DNA from: Trogon surrucura
Taxonomy: Eukaryota; Chordata; Aves; Trogoniformes; Trogonidae
Assembly: GCA_020746105.1 (NCBI GenBank)
Contig: CM036632.1
Span: forward strand, 3,658,001 to 3,722,000
Direction: 5' to 3'
Length of the DNA: 64,000 bases
Shown piece after piece: positions 26,401 through 38,600 of this stretch. The translations under genes and the position numbers were made by a program. Below the pieces are notes generated by a model that saw only the letters and a program-made list of their open reading frames with translations, had not been told where the DNA came from and did no database searches. Positions within the stretch are counted from its first letter, which is position 1, and the number at the start of each line of letters is the position of its first letter.

Positions 26401-29400
26401 TGACTGGCTTTAATACTCAGATTAGGTTAAACAGATCTAGCCCACATTAGAACTGCTGCATTAAGAGCACTCTGGTTATTAAAAATGATTTATGGGGCCA
26501 GAGATGGATCAGAGGAGAAAGCATCCATGGGCTGTAGCCAGTTCACCTCGACATTTCCTACGGCAGGCTGGCACTTGGATGTAGAAAGTGGAGCTAGTAT
26601 ACATGTAGGAGCAGAAAATGGCACATTTCCCTCCGAGGGAATACTGAATATTGGATAAATATTTCAACACAGTGATGGGTGTCTGCTGAGCGGTAGCAGA
26701 TGTTCAGGGACAGGCAAGCCTGACCCTTGCAGAGGAGAAATCGCTGATGCGGGTATCAACATGATTCTGTGTGTACGGTGCTCAGACATAGGCCTCCATC
26801 CCTGCTGGTACAGCAGTGATCAGTGTGCCAAGCAATCCCTCTCCCAGCAATCTCAACTCGGCACAGAACAGCCTTTCACCAGAGAATGTCTCTGAAGACC
26901 TGACTCTGGTCACAGATGATGGGGCAAATCTCACTGTTCGCACGCCTCCTCTGCCCTCTAACCTGGCAAAGTACAACTCAAATGGAAAAAGCCTCCTCAG
27001 ATTCAAACCTCAGGTCCAAACCTAGATGGAAGAGCCTGGGGCAGTGGCCCTTAATTCCTGTAACATGTCGCTAGAGGATGAGGAGAACCCATGCTGTTCT
27101 AGGTGTCATTTTGCAAGTGAGACTCTCACTGCATCTAAGCTAATGAGCAGCCCCACGGTAACTTGTGCAAAATAGGGATTCTGAGAGCTGGTCGCTTCCC
27201 AAACTGAAGAATAATGTTCTGACCATCTCTACTCCTGCTGTAGTTTTAACTCCAGAAGACACTGCTCACGCCTCAAGTGTGGAAGACAGGACGCTTCTGC
27301 AGAAAGCCTTTCCACAAGCACCAGATGAATAATCTCAACAGGCTTGTGACATGCCTCTTAAAAGAAAGGATGTCCCTGACTAATCGCTTTGCTATGGTGT
27401 TCTTGTGATTCCTTCTCCTGAGATTTTCAGGCCAGCAAGCCACTGCTTTCTAAACACTCTTGGCCAGAAACTCACAGCGGACAGCTGCAAACAGTATGAT
27501 GCGCTGTGGGCAGCACTGGAAGAGCTGTCTATGTCATGTACCTCCAAACCCCTGGAAACCAGGGGAATGATAGTTGTTATTCCCCTCAAAATGATCTCTC
27601 AGATAAGTGAAACCCATCGCTGAAGATCAGGAATGGCAGATGAGCTTCTCTTTGCAGCCTCGTCAACATGCTAACAACCATCTGCATCTCTGGATTCAGT
27701 TCTGTCCTTGGCCAACTCAGTTTAGAAAAGGTTTTGTTTTTCTTGGGCTGGTTTTGTTTACAGCCGCTTGACCCAGGCAGAGAGTTCACCAGCAGCTGAG
27801 TGCGACCCAGGCTCTCCCCAGCTTAAGTTCTCCAGTGAAACATCTGGTTACGAGGCAAGGTCAAACTGGTCTGAAAAGGGAGAGGGCTGCAGACTCTCCC
27901 CACAGAGATGCAGCCAGCTGGGAAAAGAACAGGCTTTTCTGGGTATGTTTGAGCATTTGGCTGGGAAAAGGAAAAAGAAAAAAGAGAGAAAGAAACAGAT
28001 ACTGCAAAAGAAGCCAGGGATCAAGAGGCTGGTTCTTTTATTAGTTAAGAATCAAGACCACCCTAGTTGCCACATGAATTGCTGAGTCTTATTTAGCAGG
28101 AATTCTAGTTGTTCCCAAATAGACAGAAGGTTTCTTCAAGTCCCTCATTTATAGATATTTATCAGTGTATATACGCAAATTTCTCTATTCCTCACTATCC
28201 TGGAATTGCCCCAGATACACATCTTGGGCACAAGACCTGGTTCCCACTCTGATCTTTTTGTTACTTACCTCTCACGATTGCACCAGGGTTGGAAGAATAA
28301 AGTCAGACCTGCCTTGCAGCACTGCAAACCTGGATCTCGTAAGTCCCTTAAGACAAGGACCATGCAGTCACTGTTTGTGCTGCACCAGGCACCACCGGTG
28401 CCCAACTCAATGTTGACACAAATAAGGACTTGTTCGTGAACAGCACGAGAGCTGCTGAGACCCAAAGAAACCATTCAGGAAGCCTAAAGAATGAACCATT
28501 CCATGCAGCCGCAGGGAATGTTAGCAGCAATTTGAGGTTTAGGATTTCCTTGTTTTTAAAAAAAGCCTCGTTCCTCAGAACAAGAATCGGGGATACCCCT
28601 TTGTGAACTCAATGACCCAACCAAGCACACAGAACACCTAACAAGAGAGTTTATCATGGAGACACAGTAGGAACTGTTTGGTGAACTGGGGTCGATTCGT
28701 GGACAAGCAGAAAATAGCGGAAAAGACTAAATTCACGTTACAGTGTTTCTACAGCATAAGCTGACCAGACGTAATAACACTAATCCTTAGTACGTGATTT
28801 TTGGAGAGAAACGAGTGAAGAATAATTGCCTGAACATGGGACCAAGCACTACTTCTGAGCTCTGATGCTTCCTCCTTTAGGGACCTTCACTAAATCCCTC
28901 TTAGCTTTTTGTGCTTGAGCATCCTTCTCTAAAAGGATATGGACAATAGCAGCCACTCACCTACTTCACCGGGGTAATGAGTGGTTCAGATAGCTCTCAT
29001 CGACCTCTTCAAGTCCTATACACAATATCCGATGTGTCATGCAGCAGTTCGCATCAGCCAGAAAGCTATCGTCTCTTAATGGGACAGAGTTTCAAGCGTG
29101 ATGGACAGGGCAAAGCCCGCGGAAGAACCTGGCCTCTGAAACTTTTTCCTCTGGCATCTCTGTCCAAGCTGGGATCGGCTTGCGGAAGGATCCACTTTCC
29201 TGTGGAGGGAAGTACGGCGGGAGGGGGGACAGCTTGTGCCGAGTATGTGACTGTCATTGCACCGGGTCCTGCTGGAATCCAGACGTCAGGGGCAGAAGCA
29301 CCTTTTGAGGCACAGCACATCAGCTGCTGCCTTCGTGCACCAGAAATAAAGGACTCCAAATCCGAACCTGGAAGCCAACCAAAATACCAGAAGACAGCCA

Positions 29401-32400
29401 TGGTTCGCATATGCATAATCTGATGCCTAATTTGCATGCACCACTTGTGTATCTTAATCCCAGCTTTCCAGAGGATGCTGTCCCTTCCCTGATCCCATCA
29501 GCAGATGGACTACATCTGCCCAAAAGAAAGCCACGGTTTCACCCTACTCAGATTTTTCCCACCAAAATGCTTGATGCAACTGTTACCTCGGCCCCTGCCT
29601 TACACAGTCTTTGGTCTGAAGGCAGAGATTTTCTTCCACAAGCTCGTTACCATTTCAGTCACCCTTCAAGCTGCTTGGACATGAGCAAGCTCTGATCTGG
29701 AGTCACTGTGTTCTAACGAACAGAATCAGCCCTTTCGCGCACATAGTACTGGCTAGCATTTGCCTGGCTTGGAGCAGATCCTGTGCAAAAACCCACACAG
29801 TTATTCAAAACAGTCTATAAAGGGTATGTCTGGATTGGGACTTTACTCAGAAATGTTTGGGAGTGTAAATGCAGACTATCACTCGCTTGAACACAAACCT
29901 CACCTTCAGAAACTTCTTTGCAAAAAAGCCAGCCACTTGGCTTTGCAATTTTCTGTGCTTCTCAGCCTGTGGGCAGGATCAAATGAAAAGAGACGTTTGC
30001 TCTCATGCTCTGGTACCTGCAGATTGTATTGGAGGGGTAAAACGGAACCCGGTCCCATGCTTTTCCCGGAAAATCTGTCGAACAACTCAAGACACGTATT
30101 TCATCCCCTAAATAACAAGCAATAACAAGAACAAAGAGAATCACACCCTTATTCCTGAATTAGTGCCCCCCAAAACGGAGCCAGTGGCTTTAGGAAAATG
30201 TGCATTTCCAAGTCCACAGACTTAGATTTACTGGGAGAAACCAAATACTTTCAGGGCAGGTAAACTGAATTTAGAGCATTAAATACACACATAGTGGAAC
30301 CTATTGTAGAAACTGCATTTGAGAAGCAACATAGTAAAATGTTGATTCATCCTCATCGCATTCCTTCTCTTCCGTCTTTTCTCTCACAATGGGGAAAGTC
30401 TCCCTAGAAAATCTCATCTTGTATCTTTCAGTCGTGATAAAATAACCTTCCAGCTGCCTACCTCAAACCTACCTGTGAGTGCACTAAGAGCCGAGTTTTC
30501 TCATAAAGGGTCAAATAGTTTCCCTCTACCTCTATTTATTTACCTTCTCCAGGCGGATTCAGGTCATTCCCATCCTCTCCTGGGCAAAAGGACTTACTTG
30601 CTTGTCGAACTTGTACCAAAGGAGCCAGTAAAGTTTGGTGAGGCTTCCCTCCTCCCTGCTGCCGGGAGGGACTGAACCACACCGACCGGGAAATTGTCTG
30701 GGACATGCGCATTTTTCTTCCTCTTCAAGCAGAAGTGTTTCGATGAAATTATTAAAACAATTCATTTGCTCTGGCACTCCTTTATTTTTTATTACTTCAA
30801 GCCAGCTTGAAACACCCTTCCCTAGGTAGCATTCGATACACCTGCCTCAGAAGCCAAACCTGAACCCAAGCACCACAGACGCTCCTTGCAGTTGGATTTG
30901 GTGCTGGCTGAGGAGCAGCAACCAACCCATCCATCCCCACCTCCCTGCAACAAGCTCCTGCTGCCCGCTCATCCCGGGAGGGGAGGCTGAACACAAGCTC
31001 AGTTGCACTTCCACAAGTCAGGATCATACTCTCCGATCGCCAACGCTTAGATTGCACCACGCAAAACCCCGAACCGGGGAAACAGTCCTTAAAGCTTGCT
31101 CCCTCTCTAGTTATTCACAGCAGGGATAAGTAAGGCCTCATCTATAATCACCTAAAAACATCACATGATTCATGCTCTCGCAGTACGACAGCTGAGCACG
31201 CTGCAGGATACACAGCAACATACATTGGCGATGCACCATTACACACTTTCCCGTTGCAAGCCCTGTTGAAATGCTGCCATCAAATTATTTCAACCGATCA
31301 AAGTAGGAAAAAAATAGAATATTAAAGCCCCAGATAACAAATTAATAAGAATAAAAGCATGTAGGTGAGAATTAAGAAGGCATTAACATTCTGATGGCAT
31401 CTGCTGTCTAAATTAAACTACAGGGAAAAAAAATGAGTTCAGCTGACGCTCAGGATCAGGACAAATAGTTCTCAAATGGAAATTACAGTTTTGAAAATTA
31501 TGCACCAAAAAAGGATCCAATTTAGGACATTTCTGATTTGTGAAGTTCTTTCTCCAGGTGGGGATCTCAGGCTTGACTGGAGAGCTGGCAACATGATTGG
31601 CAAGATGCTGGGATTGCTCAGCTCCTGCATCCCACGGCAGGACCGGCCAGTATCTTGTCATCTCTCCGGTCCCTCTGGGGTTGTGTCCCCTTTTGGAACT
31701 GGACCATATGGATATGGCGTGTAAAGCATGTTTCATTCACGCAGACACCAACCTGGAAAAGGAGGAATTAGGCCTGTATTTTCAAAGGAGCTCAGTGTCA
31801 AATCATGTGGATAACTGCATCTGTAATGTACATGAGCAGTTACTGTGACAACTAATAGTGAACGTCATAAGTAGCCAGTTGAGCATGTAATGATCTGAGT
31901 TCCATGCACCATCATGTCTCTTTGGCACACCAAATTAGGTGTGCATACACATTTTGCATGCCCCAAAGGACTTCTGTCTCAGCAAAGTGCCTTAATTTCA
32001 CAGCACAAGCCTGATCTCGGCAGCCTAGCAGAGAACAGACAGTTTATGCAATGCAAAGAGCTGGCACAAACTCCACAGCCCAGGTCAGAATGGATCCTCA
32101 GACAGCTAATTAATTTTTACTGCTCCTTTGTGAACTGTAAATTACCCTTCATTTCCTAGATTTCTGTCCCATTTTTTGCCTGCTTTTCTCTAGTGCAGCA
32201 GTAAAAAGGGAAAAGTGCCAATAATGGGCTCTCGTTGGGATAAAAGCAGCCACGACTCACTCGTGCTTTGAACAATGTTCTGCTTATGATCTGAATACAA
32301 AGACGATTGAGTTTCAAGAAACTGTCCAGAGATAATCACTTTTCCTGGAGATGGGAGGATGCGAGGAATATTTTTTAAAAAGAGGGGTGAGGGGGAGTCT

Positions 32401-33754
32401 CTGGTTTTGCAGGACAAACACAACCAAGCTCCTCTCTTGCAGAGGGTTAAAAACAAGATAAATAATCTTCACTTAGACACCCAGTTCATCAGTATTGCCT
32501 GCACAAGAGCTAGAGGGAAACTGCTTACAACGCTGAACTGCTAACAGCCTCCCCTTCTCACTCAGACAGGAAAGAAGAGCCTCTCTCCGAGAAAGAGTGA
32601 CCTTCAGACCACACACATGCCAGAGTCTTCAGAGAGCAGCCCCTGAGCAAACGGTGCCAGAGGAAGGGTGGGCGGGGTTTTTTCAATACTGCTGTGACCC
32701 TGTTCAAAGGCTAAAGCTGCTGATTCTGTCAAATCCAGATAGTAACACCGAGCCAAGGAAAGACCTCCTAGTATACACAAACCTGCCAAGACGTGGTGCC
32801 AGCGTATGCTCTTTGCTGATGCCGCTGTTGTCCAAACCTTTAGCCACACGCACCTATCAGAGGCAGAAGCAGCCGTAGGGAAAAGATCGTAACACACCTG
32901 AGATGAACTTTGCATGGGCCCTGCTGTAATTCAGGACAGCTTCAGCACGGTGAGGATCACTTCACCCACAGTATTTGCATTAAATCTGTGAATAACTATA
33001 AGGTATGACTGGAATTTCCATGTGGTCCCACCTACCAAATGCGCCTTGAAAGGCCACGGCCGCAAGAACATCCAGAAGATCTCCGGATCCAGGTTGATGG
33101 GATGCTGCAGGAATGAGAACACAGCATTGCTGGGGTGCATTCACGGGGCCTTCAGCATATCAGATACTTACATTGCAAAACACCACATTCTTCAGCTCTG
33201 ACAGAGCCTCTTTTATCTCAGCTGCGGATTCCTGAGTCAAAATCGCTGCCAGATGACTACGCGCAGTGAGTTAACGGCCGCAAAACCCCAGCTTCTCTTG
33301 CCTCGAGTCACTTACCCATGGCATCAATGACGTTATCACGTTCAGCCCATATTTACTACAGCTACAAACTGATTCAGAGAAACCTGGAGTACAGGATTAA
33401 TCATTACTCTTGGGATGTTGAAAATGGATACCAGAACGGACTTCCAAATTAGGCATCTAAAAGTCCTGCATCTCCCAGGAGAGCCCCATTACATCTCCCT
33501 GCTCGTTCTAATGGAATCTCTAGCGTGTGAGCATGGCTTTGCCTCCCACATGCCCTCCCCGCATAATTAGCCACAGCTCTGATCGCTGCTTTCTGTAATG
33601 GCTGGAGAACCACTTTCTTCAGGCTACTGAGATGTAAAGAGGAAATGTTTATTGCAAAATGCAAGTCAACCACAGCCAGTGGGTCTGGGCCATGGTGGAG
33701 GGATACAGAAATGGCTTCTTCTCCTTTTTTTTTGCCTCAGAAATAGAACTCACT

Positions 33755-33820
33755 AAAAATAGCAGTTCCTCAGGAACAAGACTGCCTGAAAATAGCTGTT
33801 TCTCAGGAGCAGGGCTGGCT
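33755..33820. repeat. Diverged two-copy tandem repeat, unit ~33 bp
   Basis: AAAAATAGCAGTTCCTCAGG, continuing to about 33787, is followed by GAAAATAGCTGTTTCTCAGG, continuing to about 33820. The two halves align along their length with roughly ten differences. This looks like an old local duplication; no function can be read from it. Confidence 0.55.
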
Positions 33821-35595
33821 GCTTCTGAAAGAAGTAGCTATTAATGTATAATTGTCCCTGAGGCTGGTTTCTGAGAAAATGCTGTACATACAGAGGGCTG
33901 TAAAGAGATATGTTCACAGGCAGGAGACACAGGAACCCCTCTCGTCAGAGTCCTATAAACTCCAACAGCTCATGTAAGTGCATTTTGTTCACTAATCTTA
34001 GGCACAGTTAGATCTGTCACAGCACTGGGAGGTATTTTCTTCTGTACTGGTTAAAGCAGCACTCTTGGGATGCTCTTATTATCTAGACCAGTAAATGACA
34101 AAGACTCCATCATGTCTAACCAAACCTACGCTGCTTCTTCTCCCAGGACTTCATAAAGTCTTAAAAGCTAGAGTCAGCTTTTAAACTCCAGCACTTTCTT
34201 TCTACAGAAGGTCCAAGAACTTTGTTGAATTGCAGGTTGTGCAATCTACTTCCAATTTCCTGCTCTACTCAGCACTTAGAGTTTTCTCACGCAGATGCTA
34301 CAGGGCAATAAATCTTGTGAAGAATGGCCCTACATTTCTCCCACTATGGTGTTGCCTTATAATGAGGAAAGACAAATTGCTTGTGAGATCGGTTGATCGG
34401 TCGGTTATTCCTTAAAATGTCTCACTCATCCCTCTCACATCAGCATGGGTTTAACAGCTCATTTCTTGTGTCTTCTTTTTCCTTCCTGGTACAGCCAGCC
34501 AATATCCGCACTGAGGCCATTCTCCTCCTCGTTTTCTCCCCTTAAGGAAAACTTCAGCTGACCAAAAGAAGCAGAGATTATAAAAGGTCCAGAAAAGGCA
34601 AATTTTGCAAAGCTTTAAGGCAACAGAAGTGCAGGTGAAGTACAGGGGGTTCTGACTGATTGCTGCCACCATTTCAATCCCGGAACATCGGTGCCAGAAA
34701 CCCTAGCAGACCCTGCTGAGAGCATCCTTGGATCCCAAAGGCTGGGTAGGACTGGGCTGTGTCACCACGAGATGGAAATCTATAGACCGCTTCCAGGCTC
34801 TGCTTTAAGTGCTGCTTCGAGTCGTATCTCTCCTCTGTTCACCGGTGATCTGATGCTTCAGCATTACGATAACAGCAGATGCAGCTTTCTGGAGGAAGTG
34901 CACAGCTGATGTTGTAGCCACCAAGTAGCCCAAGGCAGGTCTTTTAGCTCAAGAAATTGCTCTCTTCTTTCCTGATTAAATTCCAGCAAAAGGAACGGCA
35001 CTCTGCTCGCAATTACAGCAGGCTGCAATTTTCTTTACGGAAACTACCTTTAGTTCCGTGGGTAGGTTTACGTCGCAGCGTACAACAAAAACAGACATTC
35101 CTAGACTTCATTTTAATCTCGTTTGTTTAGGAGAGAGTACCAGAGAAGCTGCAGCCGGGCTGATTTCACATACCCACAGCTGTGAGAAACTTGTAAAACA
35201 CAGAATATGTGGTGCCAGAACTCTGGTGCCTGAGAGGGCCAGGAAAAACTAGAGCAGGTATACATACCCCTGCCACACAGCCACAACATCCAACCACACT
35301 ATTAACTGATCCTTCCCTCCCCTATTACTAGGTGGTTTTGTTATATAATGTAAACTGCATACATAATGGGAAAGATCTATAAAATACAGATGTACACATA
35401 TACTCTCTGCCTTTTTATTTTGTTAAAGTTTCTAAAAATGCCTTGGGACCCTCAAATCAAATAGCCCAGGAAAGACAGAGTGCTTGGCAACAATTCAGTT
35501 TGATAGCAGCAGGGTGAGGATATTTTTCAGCCCAGATTGGTTTGATTAAATAAGCATTTTGTTGCAGCCGTCATACAGTGCTCATTAAAAAATAC

Positions 35596-35695
35596 TCTGC
35601 ACTTGTGTAGCATTTATCATCGAAGAACCTCATCATGTTTTACAAAATGTAATTAATTAAACTTTACAGCTCCCCTCGGAGAGGGATAAGGAAAA
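35596..35695 (+). repeat. Ancient SINE-like remnant
   Basis: The segment TAGCATTTATCATCGAAGAA, then TTTTACAAAATGTAATTAAT and a CTCCCCTCGGAGAGGGATAA end, has the layout of an old amniote interspersed repeat ('...tttacaaacattaattaa...acaaccc..gag.tag...'). The match is from memory of the family's motif order and the copy is heavily diverged. Confidence 0.35.
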
Positions 35696-38600
35696 TGGAG
35701 AGTTGCCTTAATCCATCACCGAACTGCAGCAGACACTGGGTTAGAGGAAAGCAGCTGTTCAACAGTGCGCAGAGGCACCAGGACGAGAAGAGACGATCTC
35801 CAGGCAAAGTCACCTGGGGAATGCACGACACACCTTGTTCTTGCCTGGACTGTGCACTTCCACTACGTGTTAAATGCAACTCTAGCAGATAAGAGGGTGA
35901 TTTTTCTCTCATAGCCCAGGTGACACCTGGCAGTACAATATTCCATCTATTAAATCTCCAGCACTGCTAAAGACCAGGGGCAGCCACGACCCTGACCAGG
36001 ACAGAGGGAAGCAGAAGATATAAAGCCGTACAACCACAAATTGCATCTCGCAGTACGGGAATGCTGTGCAAGCTGGTGCTTAAAGTAGAGGGAGGCTAAA
36101 GTCCCCTTAATCCCTTGCTTACTTCCCTCTCCTCTCTCCATCAGTAAATCCACACCTGTTAAAGGTCACCCTGAAATGAAATACGTTTGAATCTTTCCTG
36201 CTGCAGCTTGGCTCCCCCGTCCCAGGCCCCTGCGGCCCCTCCCAGCTCACACTGCAGAGCAGGAGAGGGAAGGGGGGTGCCCATGTGCCCTGCCTGAACA
36301 TCAGAGTAGCGTGGCTAAAATCTCACCCGACTCTTAGTAGATCTTTAGAGAGGAATCTCTTTCTCACTATGGCTGTAAGCTCCTTTCTTGCCGAGTGTAT
36401 AGGATAAATGGCCACTGGGCAAGCCCAATTAGACAGATCCGTTCTGCCACTTTCACTACCTTGCAAAAAAGACAGAATTTTCAGCCGTGCAAGTTGGGGA
36501 GGGGGTGCAAAGCATCGCTCACCTGTGAGTGAAGACAACAAAAACACAGAGACACATGCCAGGGGAGAGTGATGCAAAGAAGCACACGTGCATCCACGTT
36601 GCACCGCAGAGAAGCAATGAGCAAAGGGAGAACAGATGGAAGAGCAGGTATCTTAGCAAGTCACTCACCAACTAATCAAACACAGCCGTGAATCTTGTAC
36701 TGGTGGCTGCATCTATTGATTGGAGAATGAGGTACACTCTCTGGGAGTGTAATTACCAAACTGGAAGGCCTGGCCTTGTAGTGAGAGACAATTGGCTGGC
36801 AGAGACTGAGCTGCAGGTCTCCCGTTGCAGCTCTACAAACCTCCTGACTCCTTTGTGTCTTCTAAGAAGCTCAGCTCACCTGCTGGCAAAAAACAGGTTA
36901 AGTGAGTGCAACTATCAGGAAGAAAGAGAATCCCTGGGATACGAGCCCTTCCAGAAGTGTTCAGTGGGGAGATGCACTGGCTTGAACTGGAGACTGGCTG
37001 TGGTCTGTGAGCTGCAGGAAGCAACGTCAACGGGTGCCACAGAGCTGTGGAAGTGGTAACATCCCAAACCTACCAGTGCCTTTGGTCTGAATTAGACTCG
37101 TGTCAGCAGCTGAGCTTCTTCCAAGATACGAGGTAGCAGAGGGAGAATAGCCACTGACTGCTTCAGCTGGGAAGGACAGACAGACAATTTCCACACAAAG
37201 CTATGAAAGTGCCGAGTATTTTCAACAGACATAAATGTGGGAAGGAGAGGAGGAGTGCAAAGATTGTTCTGGAGCAACTGAAGGTGGATTCAAAGATGGT
37301 TACAAGCTGATTTTTTTAAGCCTCTGTCACGCTATTTAATTAGTCTCCAAATCCTCCCCCGATAACATGAGGCCCATTTGTACAACCCTCCTGCTGGGCC
37401 ACTCACACTTCGCAGAACAGACGCATTGATAAGATGGGATTCATCCCACCAATCTTCCCCATGCTCATGAAAGCGGGTCTGCTTGCACAGATGGAAGATG
37501 TGCTGGGACCTGCCCTTTTAGACTGGTACCACCATGTTTTTCCCAGTCAGTAGATGCCTGCATGAAGAAAATGCTTTTTACTGGTCCCTGGTTTTATTTT
37601 CATGTTTGTCTGTGGGAAGCCAGCAGTCTCAGATACAGCTCTCGCTGTGGTGGACTTAGAGGAAATTCCTGCTTTGGTTTTGCAAGTGTTTTAATTAACG
37701 TAAATTATTTTACTACACTTTACTACTGATAGCATGTAATTATCTCCCCCCAGGTATATATTTAGCTAACCAGCAGGCTGATCAAAGACCTACAAAATAA
37801 GGCACTTTTGCAACTGACATTAGATACAAGCAAAGGGTGGCAAGATGGAACCAAAGGAAGAGGGAGGAATTCCCCCTCCCCAGTTCTCAATACAGGGCTC
37901 AAATTTCTCCACTTGAAAAAGATAATCATAACATTAGGTTACACGTTTTATCAGAGGAGCACGAAGATGCATTGATACTCAAGTGCTGTGAAGGAGAAAA
38001 GAACTATGTACACGCTAAACTGTTAACCATTGGTAAGCAATCTCCTTTGTAAAGTGTTTTGAGGTTGACTAAGGAAACGGAGCAAGCAACCTGCTGACAG
38101 TCATAGGTTAACTCTCAACTGCTTTTGCCAGGTCAATCCTTAGGTATTATCTCTGAGAGGCAATTCACCATTTTCCTGAGGAAGTCTGGTCATGGAAGAG
38201 ATTCCAAGCTCCACACCCCTTTCTAATCCTATTCAACTCAGGGGTCTGGTTTCCACTGCAAACACAATTATAGATTAATGAGGTTGAAACCTACGGTGAG
38301 CAGCTGCCCTGCTCTCACCCCATCAAACTGTATATGCAATTAAAAAATAACAGGCTGGATCGAGGTACCCGGGACCGTAACTTTTCTCCAAATTACTCAT
38401 TGATAAAACACGCATCTCTCCATTGAGCTTCTGGAAGTGCTGGCAGCCCGTGATTTCTCTTCCTTCTTGACAGCTGCTGCCGCTTAACCTGTGCAGAGTG
38501 AAATCAGTGTTTAGGAGCCAAGGAGCATCCTACGCCAAACTGCAGACCCGTATCTGTCCACTTGTGTAGGTTTGATCCTTTATTAAAAGAACCAGGTGCT

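Larger units (their letters stand above)
21736..33035. other. Gene-free stretch, middle part
   Basis: No gene is recognised. The stretch contains a purine-rich A/G simple repeat at 22585-22630, an old SINE-like remnant near 23390-23490, and a compact CpG islet at 24421-24620 with about 17 CpG in 200 bp. Long open frames near 25667-26239 (minus) and 28977-29423 (plus) have no family similarity that I recognise and no matching splice context. Confidence 0.55.

Noticed and set aside
33755-33820. Diverged tandem duplication considered as a CRISPR-like or satellite array
   Set aside because: Only two imperfect copies without spacers in a vertebrate genome; it is a local duplication.
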